A DNA stretch of 13,223 nt from Methanobacterium sp. (GTDB lineage Archaea > Methanobacteriota > Methanobacteria > Methanobacteriales > Methanobacteriaceae): contig JAHKLQ010000059.1 of NCBI GenBank assembly GCA_020854975.1, forward strand, positions 1 to 13,223. The letters are read 5' to 3'. The notes below the pieces were generated by a model. That model was not told the origin of the DNA. It saw only the letters and a program-made list of their open reading frames with translations, and searched no databases. Below are positions 1-7,920 of this stretch, one piece after another (within the stretch, counting starts at the first letter, position 1; the number at the start of each line of letters is the position of its first letter). The translations under genes were made by a program, and so were the position numbers.

Positions 1-1229
1 ATATTGACAAAAGCACCATCCAATACAATTCGGTTAAAGCCACAGGTGGAGATATTTTTGCCGTTGGTGGAGCAATCTACAACGAGAATGTTCTAATTAT
101 CAGTAACAGCACCCTTCAATACAACAATGTCACAGCCACTGGTGGAAGTGAATATTCGGATATTTACGGAGGAGGAGTATGCAATTTTGGTGATATGATT
201 GCAAATTTCAACCGGATTATAAATAATTCCCCAAATGCAATACATAATGATGCAGAATCTGTCCCAGATCTTCAATATAACTGGTGGGGTTCAAACGACC
301 CTGTTTGGAGTAATATCATATATGGATGCAGCCCTCCTGACAATTGGGTTATTTTAAGCGTTAATGCAAGCCCTACAAATATCAATAACACCAAAACATC
401 AACTATAATGGCAGATTTCAACCATATTAACGGTGGTGGTATTCTAACTGGTGGACATATTCCTGATGGAACCATAACTTTGGAAGTACCATGGGGAAGC
501 TTAGTTGACGCCATATCTGGAACAGGAAATTTACCTTTATTGAGTAGTATAGGATCAGTATCTCCCGTGAGCGACTCTACTGTAATAACTCATTCAATCA
601 CATTAAATACTATAAATGGCGTTATTGCAGCTACATTCTATGCTAATGAAGGAGCAGTAAACCCCTTATTTAACCCTGTAAAAGTTACTGCAACTGCTGA
701 TAACTACACTACAAACAACACAGAATCTGCTTATATCACCATCAACAAAGCATCAGACCCATATATCAAAATAACAAGCAATAATAACAACCCTAAACTA
801 GGAGAAACATTCAAAATAACCTACAAACTCGGAAACAACGGCCCAGATGCAGCATACAATGTAACAATAACAATACCACTACCAGAAGGCTTTGAATACA
901 CTCATATTAGTGGTGATGGAGATTGGACTTACGATGCAGACACTAATACAATAACATGGACTATGACAAAGGTAGAAGTTGGTGATCCTTATCTGTATGT
1001 TTCAGGTTATGTAATTAGACCTGGAGTTTATGTATTTGGTTCTTCAATCTCTTCAGAGACATACAATATCAACAGTCAAGGTGTAACTCCAATTACAATC
1101 AATGCAGTGAGTGAAGTGAAAGCAGCAAGTAAAACAATACCCATGCATAGTACAGGATTACCCATATCTGGATTAATACTTGCAATTCTAGCAGTGTTTG
1201 GTGGTTTAGCAACCTCAAAAAGAAAATAA
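1..1229 (+). CDS. Adhesin-like surface protein, 5' partial (beta-helix repeats, DUF11-type domain, C-terminal anchor)
   Basis: The frame is open from base 3 to the TAA at 1227-1229, so the 5' end lies outside the window and about 408 residues are visible. The internal ATG at 195 is not the true start because the repeats continue upstream of it. The first ~65 residues contain two copies of a ~32-residue beta-helix repeat (Q-Y-N-x-V-x-A-T-G-G ... G-G-A-I-Y-N / G-G-G-V-C-N), typical of polymorphic or Pmp-like surface proteins. An Ig-like region follows (roughly bases 340-750), then a DUF11-like domain (roughly 757-1110, with GETFKITYKLGNNGPDAAYN), which is common in methanogen cell-surface proteins. 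The C-terminus has a ~20-residue hydrophobic segment followed by SKRK, a membrane anchor, preceded by STGLPISG as in many Methanobacterium adhesins. The protein is probably exported and attached to the cell surface, with a role in adhesion to other cells or surfaces inferred from the family. It is convergent with the cas operon and unrelated to it. Confidence 0.85.
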   Translation, partial: IDKSTIQYNSVKATGGDIFAVGGAIYNENVLIISNSTLQYNNVTATGGSEYSDIYGGGVCNFGDMIANFNRIINNSPNAIHNDAESVPDLQYNWWGSNDPVWSNIIYGCSPPDNWVILSVNASPTNINNTKTSTIMADFNHINGGGILTGGHIPDGTITLEVPWGSLVDAISGTGNLPLLSSIGSVSPVSDSTVITHSITLNTINGVIAATFYANEGAVNPLFNPVKVTATADNYTTNNTESAYITINKASDPYIKITSNNNNPKLGETFKITYKLGNNGPDAAYNVTITIPLPEGFEYTHISGDGDWTYDADTNTITWTMTKVEVGDPYLYVSGYVIRPGVYVFGSSISSETYNINSQGVTPITINAVSEVKAASKTIPMHSTGLPISGLILAILAVFGGLATSKRK

Positions 1230-1230
1230 A

Positions 1231-1257
1231 CTCTTTTTTTCTTTTTTTTATTTTTTC
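1231..1257 (+). terminator. Poly-T archaeal terminator after the adhesin gene
   Basis: Directly after the TAA stop there are three near-contiguous T tracts (7, 8 and 7 bases) within 27 bases, with no stem-loop in front. T-rich tracts of this kind are the usual intrinsic terminator in archaea. No matching T tract is visible on the opposite strand downstream of cas6. Confidence 0.7.
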
Positions 1258-1335
1258 TATGAAATATAACGACCATACGGCCAAAGATAGTGCCCAATAA
1301 CGAAGTTGAATGTCACAATAAATAAAATGCTCATT

Positions 1336-2073
1336 CTAATTTTTGACACTATCCTTATTCACTTCGATCATTCCAAAACCCATGCTATTCTTTTCACCAA
1401 GTCCACAGCCATAAGCAAACTCAATAAGGTTAGTATCCGCTTCAATTTCAAAGTTCATCATGTAACCCCTATGGAAATCCCCTTTAATCTCAATTCTGCG
1501 TCTTTTGGCTGTTTTCATGTCCGGTTTAAGCTTCACCCAATTATCACCATTGTAATCTCCATAAAATGAAATATATTTGTTTATAAGATTTTTCTGAACA
1601 CCTTCATAGAATCTTTCATCTCCAGGTCCAAGATCCCATATCTTAAGCTGACCATCAATTTCCCTTTTTATACTGGCTGTCACAGGAGATAATGTTTTCA
1701 TCTTCATTTTATTCTTAAATTCAGGTTTTTTCAGAAGTTCAATTTTTTCAACTAGTAATTTACTCCCTTTGAAATCCACTTCAGTATTCTCTAGATGACC
1801 CTCCACAAGACTCTTTATCAAATGATCATTGGGAGAAGAAATGTAAAATGAAAGTTTACCATCACTTGAAACAATACCTGGTTTAGTACGCTTCCATTTT
1901 GAAAAATAGATTTGAGAAAAAGTAAAAAACTTGAAATCATTTGAATAATGGAGTTTAACTGCTAAATCAAGGTCATTTATCTTACGATAAATAATAGCAG
2001 AAAGAACATGGTTGTAATTATAGGGAATTAACAAATTTTCATTGGGTGACCTCAAACTGATTTTCAATCGCAT
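1336..2073 (-). CDS. cas6: Cas6 CRISPR RNA endoribonuclease (type I-B)
   Basis: Cas6 cuts the pre-crRNA inside each repeat, leaving an 8-nt repeat handle on the crRNA. The protein has 245 residues, a normal length. A C-terminal glycine-rich loop, [14 protein letters not shown], is the family signature. Near the N-terminus, Tyr29 (AIIYRKI), His42 (KLHYS) and Lys48 (DFKFFTFS) line up with the Tyr31-His46-Lys52 catalytic triad of Pyrococcus furiosus Cas6, so the enzyme looks active. A GTG at 2082 would add three residues. I prefer the ATG at 2073 because AGGTG lies 6 nt before it and most Cas6 proteins start with MRxxI. It is the last gene of the cas operon, 43-52 nt after cas3, whereas cas6 more often comes first in I-B loci. 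No terminator is obvious downstream on this strand. Confidence 0.93.
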   Translation of the reverse strand: MRLKISLRSPNENLLIPYNYNHVLSAIIYRKINDLDLAVKLHYSNDFKFFTFSQIYFSKWKRTKPGIVSSDGKLSFYISSPNDHLIKSLVEGHLENTEVDFKGSKLLVEKIELLKKPEFKNKMKMKTLSPVTASIKREIDGQLKIWDLGPGDERFYEGVQKNLINKYISFYGDYNGDNWVKLKPDMKTAKRRRIEIKGDFHRGYMMNFEIEADTNLIEFAYGCGLGEKNSMGFGMIEVNKDSVKN

Positions 2074-2125
2074 TATATCCACCTAACTATATTTTCACAC
2101 ATTTGAGTCTAAAAGTCTATTTCAT

Positions 2126-4354
2126 TCAAATCATACAATCTTCTTCCCTATCCAATCTCAACCCCACTTTTTCATCGTATACCATGTTTACAAAGTAAGT
2201 TTCCATGTCATGTTCAATATTATCCTCTTTTTCCAGTTTTTTAAACTGCCTTGTACTTATATGAAGAATATAACTCATAGCCTCAAAATACCTTTTTTCT
2301 TCCAACTCTTTCAGATAATCCATTTTATATCTAAGAGGAACCACTTCATAGGACTTAAAAAGTGAGTAAAACTCCATTTCGCTTCCTTTATCATTTATGA
2401 AGGGAACTATCCTACGGTGGAATGACTCAAAATGCTTTTGAACCCTTTCAAATTCTTCTTTATCCTTTCCAAAATACCCATCACCATAGACATCATCCAC
2501 AATGTTCTGGATAAGCTCTTCCTCTAAAACTTCCACATTTTCAAGGCTTGCAAGGGTTTTAGCAACAAGTTCAGGAGTATATATGTATTTATCACTTTCA
2601 GAACCTTCAGAAAATACATTTACCAGAGCTAGTTTTTCCCTTCTTTTCCTGTTCACACGGCCGAATCTCTGAATCAACGCATCAATAGGGGCAGGCTCCG
2701 AATATAAAACATCATAATCAATATCTAAAGAAACCTCAATTGCCTGTGTCCCCACCAATAAATCAAGAGTATCCAATGATCTTTCAATTTTTTCCCTATC
2801 TCCAAGCATGAATCTACTATGTAAAAGGGCGCTATTTTCTATTTCCCCAAATAGTTCTTCAAAAACTTCTTGAGCCCTTTGAACCGTGTTACAAACTATT
2901 AAAACCCTTTTACCATTTTCAAGATCTTCAAATATCAGATCAAGGTTATCCATTATGTTTCCCGGAACAACGCTCACCTTATGTCTTGTGAATTCCTTAA
3001 GCTCTGTTTTATCCATTTTTATTTCTGTTGTGATTCCTAAATTCTCCTTAAAAAGATTTTTAATAAAAGTGGGAAGAGTTGCAGACATCACAAGCATGTC
3101 TGCGTTGTAATCGTTTTTCAGAATCTTCAGGATCTCTAGGATGAGTGAGGTCGTATGGGCATCATAGGCATGGATTTCATCAAGAATAAATAACCCATTG
3201 GTCATCTCTGATATCTGCATTTCAAATCCTCTGGATCCAAAGAATGCCTTCATTATCTGGAAGGGAGTCAAAATTTTGTAAGGTCGGTAGATCTTCTTAC
3301 TTAAACTTCTAATTTCCCTAATATCACTTTTCACTGTATCATAATCTATGTTATCTCCTGATAACTCTTTATAAAGAAAATATGATGATTTACCATGCAG
3401 TAAACCAACAAGATCCTTATTTTTAAAGTCTTTTTGGAGTCTTTTATACATTGCATTTATGCTTGCTGTGTAGGGAAGTAAATAAAAGACACGTTTGGAC
3501 TTATTCGAGTTCTGGTTGTTATCACTCCATAGAAGTGATGCTTCTGTTTTACCACTTCCAGTGGGTGAGGTTAAAAATGCACTTCCTTTAACCTTTGCTG
3601 CTTCTTCCTGGACCTTTCGAAATTCTGGAAAATCATACACTGCCCTCATATCTGAAATTCCAGTTAAAATTTCATATTTTGAACCAGAGGCTAAATGATC
3701 GCAAGCATTCAAAAAACCCTTTAGAAAAACCCCATATTTTCCATGTAATGCTGTATATTCCTCATCTTCCCATTCATTGTAGTAAATACGTGCTGAATCT
3801 TTGTAAACATTTTCCAGATCATTAATTGAGATAAAACGATAGTTATCTAACCTATATCCTAAATATTCATTACTCCATTTTTCAATAAGAATAAAATAGT
3901 TTAAAAGTTCTTCAAAGTTAGGTTCAAGTTCTGATAATTTTTTTTGATACAATTTTTTCCCAGGAGGGCTTGGAAATGTATTGTAACGTTCCCTAAGCTT
4001 ATTTATATCTTTGTGATGAGTTATAATGGCAAGTCCTATTGCATCCTTGCATTGTTGATCATAATTCAGGGCGGATATAAATCCGGCAGAGAGTATTTCA
4101 TGGCGATATTTCCACGGTGATTTCTGATTACCTTCTTTAAGCATTTTCTGGAATCCAGTTGCCCCTTTACCAAAATCATGCAAAAAAATAGAATAAAAAA
4201 GGTGTTCCCAGAAATTTTCCACCCCACATAACTCTGGAACATTAGGGTAGGCTTTTTTGATACTTTTAAAAACCTTTAAAGAATTTTCTGTGTGTTTTAA
4301 TAGTGTTTCATTCGGTTTTGCTAGTAACTGGCCTGTTTCAATATCATTATCCAT
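2126..4354 (-). CDS. cas3: Cas3 HD nuclease-helicase (type I-B)
   Basis: Cas3 is the effector that Cascade recruits to unwind and degrade target DNA. From the preferred start it has about 742 residues with both usual parts. The N-terminal HD nuclease has His21, His59-Asp60 (LHDFGKG), His85 and His113-His114. The C-terminal SF2 helicase has Walker A SPTGSGKT (around 260-268), the Walker B-type box LDEIHAYDAH (around 391), motif III MSATLP (around 422) and motif VI QRFGRVNR (around 560). All catalytic motifs are present, so it should be functional. The frame is open back to an ATG at 4384. I prefer the ATG at 4354, which overlaps the cas5 stop by 8 nt (ATGGATAA) and has GGGGTG 9 nt before it, whereas 4384 has no ribosome site. 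It is translationally coupled to cas5 and followed by cas6. Confidence 0.97.
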   Translation of the reverse strand: MDNDIETGQLLAKPNETLLKHTENSLKVFKSIKKAYPNVPELCGVENFWEHLFYSIFLHDFGKGATGFQKMLKEGNQKSPWKYRHEILSAGFISALNYDQQCKDAIGLAIITHHKDINKLRERYNTFPSPPGKKLYQKKLSELEPNFEELLNYFILIEKWSNEYLGYRLDNYRFISINDLENVYKDSARIYYNEWEDEEYTALHGKYGVFLKGFLNACDHLASGSKYEILTGISDMRAVYDFPEFRKVQEEAAKVKGSAFLTSPTGSGKTEASLLWSDNNQNSNKSKRVFYLLPYTASINAMYKRLQKDFKNKDLVGLLHGKSSYFLYKELSGDNIDYDTVKSDIREIRSLSKKIYRPYKILTPFQIMKAFFGSRGFEMQISEMTNGLFILDEIHAYDAHTTSLILEILKILKNDYNADMLVMSATLPTFIKNLFKENLGITTEIKMDKTELKEFTRHKVSVVPGNIMDNLDLIFEDLENGKRVLIVCNTVQRAQEVFEELFGEIENSALLHSRFMLGDREKIERSLDTLDLLVGTQAIEVSLDIDYDVLYSEPAPIDALIQRFGRVNRKRREKLALVNVFSEGSESDKYIYTPELVAKTLASLENVEVLEEELIQNIVDDVYGDGYFGKDKEEFERVQKHFESFHRRIVPFINDKGSEMEFYSLFKSYEVVPLRYKMDYLKELEEKRYFEAMSYILHISTRQFKKLEKEDNIEHDMETYFVNMVYDEKVGLRLDREEDCMI

Positions 4355-4964
4355 GGAACCAAACACCCCAATCCATTTCATCATCGTAGTGACATTCTTC
4401 AGAGTATCTGAAAAACTGGTTCATCAAGATGAATGGTTTGGTACCTGCTGCTTTTCGTGGTATGGTATCTGTGAAATGAGTTGGAAGAGCCTGGATAGTT
4501 CCATAGGCCCCCTTTAGATCAAAGGGTAGGATGGTTCTTCCAAGTTTCGCATCTTTTTTTCGTTCCAGTTCAACTTCTTTGATTTCACTTATATTTACGA
4601 GATCTGTGGAACGTCCCAGCAGAACTGGATAATATGGGTGCTGGAAGTACCTTCGATAGCCCAGATCGTTCAGATAGAGATAAATTTCAGGATCCACAAG
4701 GAATTCTCTTTTCATGACATTTGATTTTCCAGTTAGGCCAGATAACTCATATATGGTCTCAAGATCAACTGCTTTTCCAGTATGTTTGAAGACATATCCC
4801 ACTGAAACATCTTCAGGAGTCACTAATTCTCCTTTAACTGCAGATATGAGACCATAAATTGTACTTAACGGCGGAACCGGCAGAGTAGGTTGAAAACCGC
4901 TGATAAAGGCAGGGTATCTGAACGAAGTTACCCAACCTTTAATCAGGACCCTTAATGCTTTCAT
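4347..4964 (-). CDS. cas5: Cas5 Cascade subunit (Cas5t, type I-B)
   Basis: Cas5 caps the 5' handle of the crRNA in the Cascade complex. The 205-residue protein begins with KALRVLIKGWVTSFRYP and contains LPVPPLSTIYGLISAVKG at about residues 27-44, the conserved N-terminal RAMP signature of Cas5 (P-P-x-S-T-x-x-G). Gene order (cas8b-cas7-cas5-cas3) and this sequence fit the Tneap/Cst form. Catalytic RNA cleavage is not expected because cas6 is present. It starts 2 nt after the cas7 stop (TAA-GT-ATG) and its stop overlaps the cas3 start by 8 nt, so it is probably translated by coupling. Confidence 0.93.
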   Translation of the reverse strand: MKALRVLIKGWVTSFRYPAFISGFQPTLPVPPLSTIYGLISAVKGELVTPEDVSVGYVFKHTGKAVDLETIYELSGLTGKSNVMKREFLVDPEIYLYLNDLGYRRYFQHPYYPVLLGRSTDLVNISEIKEVELERKKDAKLGRTILPFDLKGAYGTIQALPTHFTDTIPRKAAGTKPFILMNQFFRYSEECHYDDEMDWGVWFHG

Positions 4965-4966
4965 AC

Positions 4967-5959
4967 TTACATCAACTCAGGAATTTTATTTGAAAATTGA
5001 TCTGTGGCTTCTTTAATTGTTCCCACATGTATTTTACTGTTTTCTTCAGATAATTTTGCAAGAGGCTGTTCTAACTCATCCATGAATCCTTTTCTGAGCC
5101 CTATGTAGATATCACTGAGTAAAGATTCTTCATACTCATTTAAAACTTCTTTAAGAGCTTTGATATCTATTACTGCTTCCCCATTCTCTTCTTTTGCTAT
5201 GTTCATAAAGATATGGTTGCCCCCATCAATTGCAGCAATAATCAGGAATTTAGGAGAAACATCAGTTAAATGAGATGTTAGTTTGGCACCACCCTGAAGG
5301 TATGGGAGGGCTTTGATAACATCTTTTGCTCTTTTTATTCTTATTTCCTCTGGCATTATCCATTTTTTATTCTCTTCTTCTAGAGATAATCCTTTTTCTT
5401 CAGCCAGTTCTTCAAGTTGAGGGTGCATATTTTTATAACCAGTTTTTTCTTCTGCATAAAATACACCTAAGCTATCTAGATCAACTGAGAATATGCCTTT
5501 CAGGATTGTGGAATAAAATTCATGCTCATAGGGTACAGGATCACCTTCATGTCTAGCCATAACACCAAAATCCTGAGTTGGACTTTGCCCTATAACTGAA
5601 ATCAAAGGCGAGTTCTTTAAAGGAGATATACGCGTTACAGTTCCCCCTTCTTTTGCTTTTAAAGCTCGCATATACCCAAAAACGTCATCATCATCATAAT
5701 CAATAGGATTTGCACTGGTAAATGCTATTTTCTTTTCTCGACTTATGGGGGACATTTTCCAGTCAAATTTCTGTTCCAGTGTGTCTCTCCACCAATATCT
5801 GAGAGCTTGGCCTGAAACATAAGGATAAATTTTTCTTCCCCTCCGGATTGATTTTACTCTTACTATGTTTTCTGTTCTATCCCCTGCATCCGCTCCGGCA
5901 TTATTAAGCGCGGAGTGTGGTGCATCCACTAACATGAATCCTACTACTGTTTTTGACAT
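4967..5959 (-). CDS. cas7: Cas7 Cascade backbone protein (Cst2/DevR family, type I-B)
   Basis: Cas7 polymerises along the crRNA spacer and forms the Cascade backbone. The 330-residue protein has the N-terminal features of the Cst2/DevR group: TVVGFMLVDAPHSALNNAG, then a basic VRVKSIRRGRKIYPYVSGQA stretch followed by LRYWWRD, as in other Cas7 proteins that hold crRNA. Near residues 235-255 the FLIIAAIDGGNHIFMNI segment is also typical. The ATG overlaps the last base of the cas8b stop (TAATG), and AGGGAGG lies 7 nt before it, so start and coupling are clear. Nothing suggests decay. Confidence 0.95.
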   Translation of the reverse strand: MSKTVVGFMLVDAPHSALNNAGADAGDRTENIVRVKSIRRGRKIYPYVSGQALRYWWRDTLEQKFDWKMSPISREKKIAFTSANPIDYDDDDVFGYMRALKAKEGGTVTRISPLKNSPLISVIGQSPTQDFGVMARHEGDPVPYEHEFYSTILKGIFSVDLDSLGVFYAEEKTGYKNMHPQLEELAEEKGLSLEEENKKWIMPEEIRIKRAKDVIKALPYLQGGAKLTSHLTDVSPKFLIIAAIDGGNHIFMNIAKEENGEAVIDIKALKEVLNEYEESLLSDIYIGLRKGFMDELEQPLAKLSEENSKIHVGTIKEATDQFSNKIPELM

Positions 5960-7320
5960 TATTCTGCCTCCCTAATTTCTTCTTCTATCTCAGATGAGGT
6001 TATTATCTCATCTTCTTTGCCCTGTTCAATTATCCATTTCTGCAATTTTTCGTATATCCTGAATAAAATTAGGTCCTGAGTTTCCCTCCATGTTAAATTA
6101 CCATCTGGGAAAAGGTAGTTCACGTATTCATCAAACGTGAATAGTGGATCTTCGATACCATTTTCGATTCTTTTTTTAATTACTTTTCTAAGCAGATTAC
6201 GGTAATTATTGTAGTTAGCAGCTGTTTCCAGTTTTTGTAATGTTTTCATGTCATCAGCAGTTTTTATATACTCTGCAAGCTCGTCCCCAACCCTTTTTAT
6301 TGCATTTATCCTTTTTTCATCCATATTTCGCACCTCTTCAAGATAATGTTCAATTAAATCCCATCCTCCTATTGCCTCTTTGTTTTTTCTATCAATAAAA
6401 AATCTGATGATGGATTTACCCTCTAAAAGATTGTTATAAACAAGATTTGGATTATTTTTGTAGTCTCCTTCTTCTTTTACTTTATCCCAGTTCACGCGCC
6501 AATAACCACTCCTGACTATTCTCAACCAATCATCATATTTTTCATGTTGTGGCATATATGCCAGGAACGTGAAAACTGGAGTCGGAACATGATAAATATT
6601 TAAATTAGGACCCTGATTGTAGTTGGTAAAATGATAAAACGATATTGATGGCTTTTCAAGGTACCATCTCTCATCATAATGCAAGATCACATCCTGCATA
6701 ACGTGGAAAAGAGCATTAACCGGGTTTTTATATCCTTCATTGAAGCATCCCGTAAATTCACCAGCCACAATCTGTTTTCTTACATTTTCAGCAGCCTTTT
6801 TTGACCAGTATTTCATGACTTTGGGAGAGTTTGAGTGAAGCAACAGCATGTTTCCACAGGCGTACATTACAAGAGGAAGGAACTGAACTGCAAATGTACA
6901 TGCAGGACAGTAGTCAGCTCCACTTGCACCATATGAGAAGTAGTTAATAAATTTTTTTGAACCAGTCAAGGGTATTTTATCTTTACCCCATCTTTCTATC
7001 TTATTTCTTCGACCACATGAGATACAATCGCCAGAGACATCCAAAAAATTAATTTCTTCTACTAAATCAATTAAAAAGTTAGAATAGCGCTCTTTTTTAT
7101 CTTTTACCGCAGGATTAGTCAGAGGATTATTGGGAAAAACAGAAAATAGGTTTTTGGACCATGCTTTAGTTAAATAAATATGAGTTAGATCATCAATTAC
7201 ATTCTCCAAATCCTCTTTTTTCAGTTCTTCTGGTTTTTTACCAACCCATTGACTTAAAGCCCAGATACCTGCATCTACAAATGGATTTCCAGTGAATTCA
7301 TACAATATTGCACCAGACAA
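5959..7320 (-). CDS. cas8b: Cas8b1/Cst1 large Cascade subunit (type I-B)
   Basis: The large subunit of type I-B Cascade recognises the PAM and helps open target DNA. The 453-residue protein has the family's two zinc-binding pairs, Cys99-x-x-Cys102 (CISCGRR) and Cys138-x-x-Cys141 (CPAC), separated by a 35-residue linker. Its position as first gene before cas7 and cas5 fits Cst1. The start is a TTG at 7320. It is preceded by GGAGGGGAG ending 7 nt upstream, a strong ribosome site, and no ATG fits better. The weak start codon may limit Cascade production, which is an inference. It is first in the interference operon; the probable promoters are at 7483-7497 and 7374-7382. Confidence 0.9.
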   Translation of the reverse strand: MSGAILYEFTGNPFVDAGIWALSQWVGKKPEELKKEDLENVIDDLTHIYLTKAWSKNLFSVFPNNPLTNPAVKDKKERYSNFLIDLVEEINFLDVSGDCISCGRRNKIERWGKDKIPLTGSKKFINYFSYGASGADYCPACTFAVQFLPLVMYACGNMLLLHSNSPKVMKYWSKKAAENVRKQIVAGEFTGCFNEGYKNPVNALFHVMQDVILHYDERWYLEKPSISFYHFTNYNQGPNLNIYHVPTPVFTFLAYMPQHEKYDDWLRIVRSGYWRVNWDKVKEEGDYKNNPNLVYNNLLEGKSIIRFFIDRKNKEAIGGWDLIEHYLEEVRNMDEKRINAIKRVGDELAEYIKTADDMKTLQKLETAANYNNYRNLLRKVIKKRIENGIEDPLFTFDEYVNYLFPDGNLTWRETQDLILFRIYEKLQKWIIEQGKEDEIITSSEIEEEIREAE

Positions 7321-7373
7321 TTTACCACTCCCCTCCGTATTACTATTTAAATTTAATTAGAATTTTTTCATGG

Positions 7374-7382
7374 TATTATAAC
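7374..7382 (-). promoter_or_regulatory. Second candidate TATA element of the cas operon
   Basis: On the minus strand this reads GTTATAATA. A start about 25 nt downstream would leave a leader of about 30 nt before the TTG of cas8b with room for its ribosome site. It directly adjoins the palindrome at 7380-7395. It is a weaker BRE/TATA match than the element at 7483-7497. Which one is used cannot be decided from sequence. Confidence 0.35.
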
Positions 7383-7395
7383 AAAAATTTTTGTT
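7380..7395. promoter_or_regulatory. 16-bp perfect palindrome, possible operator in the cas leader
   Basis: AACAAAAATTTTTGTT is a perfect inverted repeat. It sits where the BRE of the promoter-proximal TATA candidate would be, about 60 bp before cas8b, and inside the 5' leader if the upstream promoter is used. It could be a binding site for a dimeric repressor. AT-rich DNA yields such palindromes by chance fairly often, so confidence is low. Confidence 0.25.
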
Positions 7396-7482
7396 CTCAT
7401 GATCTTTTTGTAGTTGTTTTTTAAATTTATGAAAATATAAATAATACATCATTTTAGTCTAATAATTATTATTGATTTTCAG

Positions 7483-7497
7483 TATTTAAACTTTTTC
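7483..7497 (-). promoter_or_regulatory. Best BRE/TATA promoter for the cas8b-cas7-cas5-cas3-cas6 operon
   Basis: On the minus strand this reads GAAAAAGTTTAAATA: a purine-rich BRE followed by TTTAAATA, close to the methanogen consensus. Transcription would start near 7460, giving a 5' leader of about 140 nt before cas8b. The site lies directly downstream of the 7508-7524 sequence that matches the mini-CRISPR spacer, which is why it is a candidate target of Cascade autorepression. Confidence 0.55.
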
Positions 7498-7524
7498 ATG
7501 TTTCGGTTTACATTCACTACCAAT
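7490..7524 (-). promoter_or_regulatory. Putative Cascade/guide-RNA target overlapping the cas promoter
   Basis: On the minus strand, from 7524 down to 7508, the sequence ATTGGTAGTGAATGTAA matches the first 17 nt of the mini-CRISPR spacer (AATGGAAGGGAATGTAA, 7604-7620) at 14 positions; mismatches are 2, 6 and 9. Position 6 is one of the positions that type I crRNAs do not pair. The three bases just 5' of it on this strand (7527-7525) read CCT, a PAM of the CCN type known from some I-B systems. A protospacer of about 35 nt from 7524 would reach 7490 and cover the BRE. The match is seen; the function is inferred. Confidence 0.4.
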
Positions 7525-7545
7525 AGGCTAACAGAATAAGATAAC

Positions 7546-7555
7546 TATATTATAG
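7546..7555 (+). promoter_or_regulatory. TATA element of the mini-CRISPR
   Basis: TATATTATAG lies about 25 nt before the first repeat-like unit (7574), the normal archaeal TATA-to-start distance. Transcription would begin at the repeat, so the unit could be made as a small RNA on its own. It points away from the cas operon. Upstream sequence is too AT-rich to define a BRE. Confidence 0.5.
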
Positions 7556-7573
7556 TTCTTTGACATATCTTTT

Positions 7574-7662
7574 TGTGAAATCAGACTACATTAGGATTGA
7601 AATAATGGAAGGGAATGTAATGCGAGAATTCCCGGTCAATCAGACTATATTAGGATTTAATA
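7574..7662 (+). CRISPR. One-spacer mini-CRISPR with degenerate repeats, possible CreR-like guide RNA
   Basis: Two repeat-like units flank one spacer. Unit 1 (7574-7603) is 30 nt and ends in GGATTGAAAT, giving the ATTGAAAT handle typical of type I-B crRNAs. Unit 2 (7635-7662) shares the core ATCAGACTA-Y-ATTAGGATT but has two single-base gaps and an altered 3' end, about 24 of 29 positions kept. From memory, the methanobacterial I-B repeat (30 nt, with ATCAGACC and GGGATTGAAAT) matches unit 1 at roughly 23 of 30 positions. The spacer is about 30 nt, short for I-B, and contains a small inverted repeat (GGGAAT 7611-7616, ATTCCC 7628-7633). The handle orientation means transcription rightwards, consistent with the TATA at 7546. 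It could be a collapsed array, but its place in the cas promoter region and its match to 7508-7524 fit a cas-regulating guide. No other array is visible here. Confidence 0.6.
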
Positions 7663-7904
7663 TTTTCATTTCAGATAGATATGTAAAAGTTTTAATCATA
7701 TTTTTTTAATCATCTTTGTCAAAACTTAAAATCTATTATCCAACACATTAATCAAATATTTCCAATACCGTAAAAAAAAGCTTTTAATCTTTACACACTA
7801 CTAAAAAAAATTGTGAAGAAAAATAGTTAAAAAATTCTCAAAATCCCTAAATTAGTAATTAATAAAAAGTTACCTTATTTGGTTCAGTAGTTCGCAGGAA
7901 AAAT
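7663..7904. other. AT-rich stretch without a recognisable gene
   Basis: This stretch is very AT-rich and has no supported reading frame, tRNA or further CRISPR repeat. It contains a run of seven T at 7701-7707, which could end the mini-CRISPR transcript, and an A tract at 7773-7780. A TATA-like TTAATAAA near 7859-7866 could serve the small frames downstream. Nothing else is seen. Confidence 0.5.
7701..7707 (+). terminator. T7 tract, possible end of the mini-CRISPR transcript
   Basis: Seven consecutive T about 40 nt after the second repeat unit would be enough for archaeal termination. A transcript from 7575 would then be about 130 nt. The evidence is the T tract only. Confidence 0.35.
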
Positions 7905-7920
7905 AAGGAGGGTTCTGACA

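Noticed and set aside
272..514. Minus-strand frames within the adhesin gene
   Set aside because: The plus-strand frame has clear beta-helix and DUF11-type signatures across the region, so these are antisense artefacts.
1306..1569. Plus-strand frame of 87 codons opposite the end of cas6
   Set aside because: Antisense to a well-supported gene with conserved motifs; no ribosome site or family resemblance.
7326..7340. Second partial match of the mini-CRISPR spacer start (10 of 14) to the cas8b ribosome-site region on the minus strand
   Set aside because: Both sequences are purine-rich, the first and third positions mismatch, and this level of match is expected to turn up by chance in a few hundred bases. 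The 7508-7524 site is clearly better.
7663..7700. Possible third CRISPR repeat after unit 2 (TCAGATAGATAT near 7671)
   Set aside because: Only about 9 of 12 bases match, the GGATTGAAAT end is missing and the spacing does not fit a second spacer.
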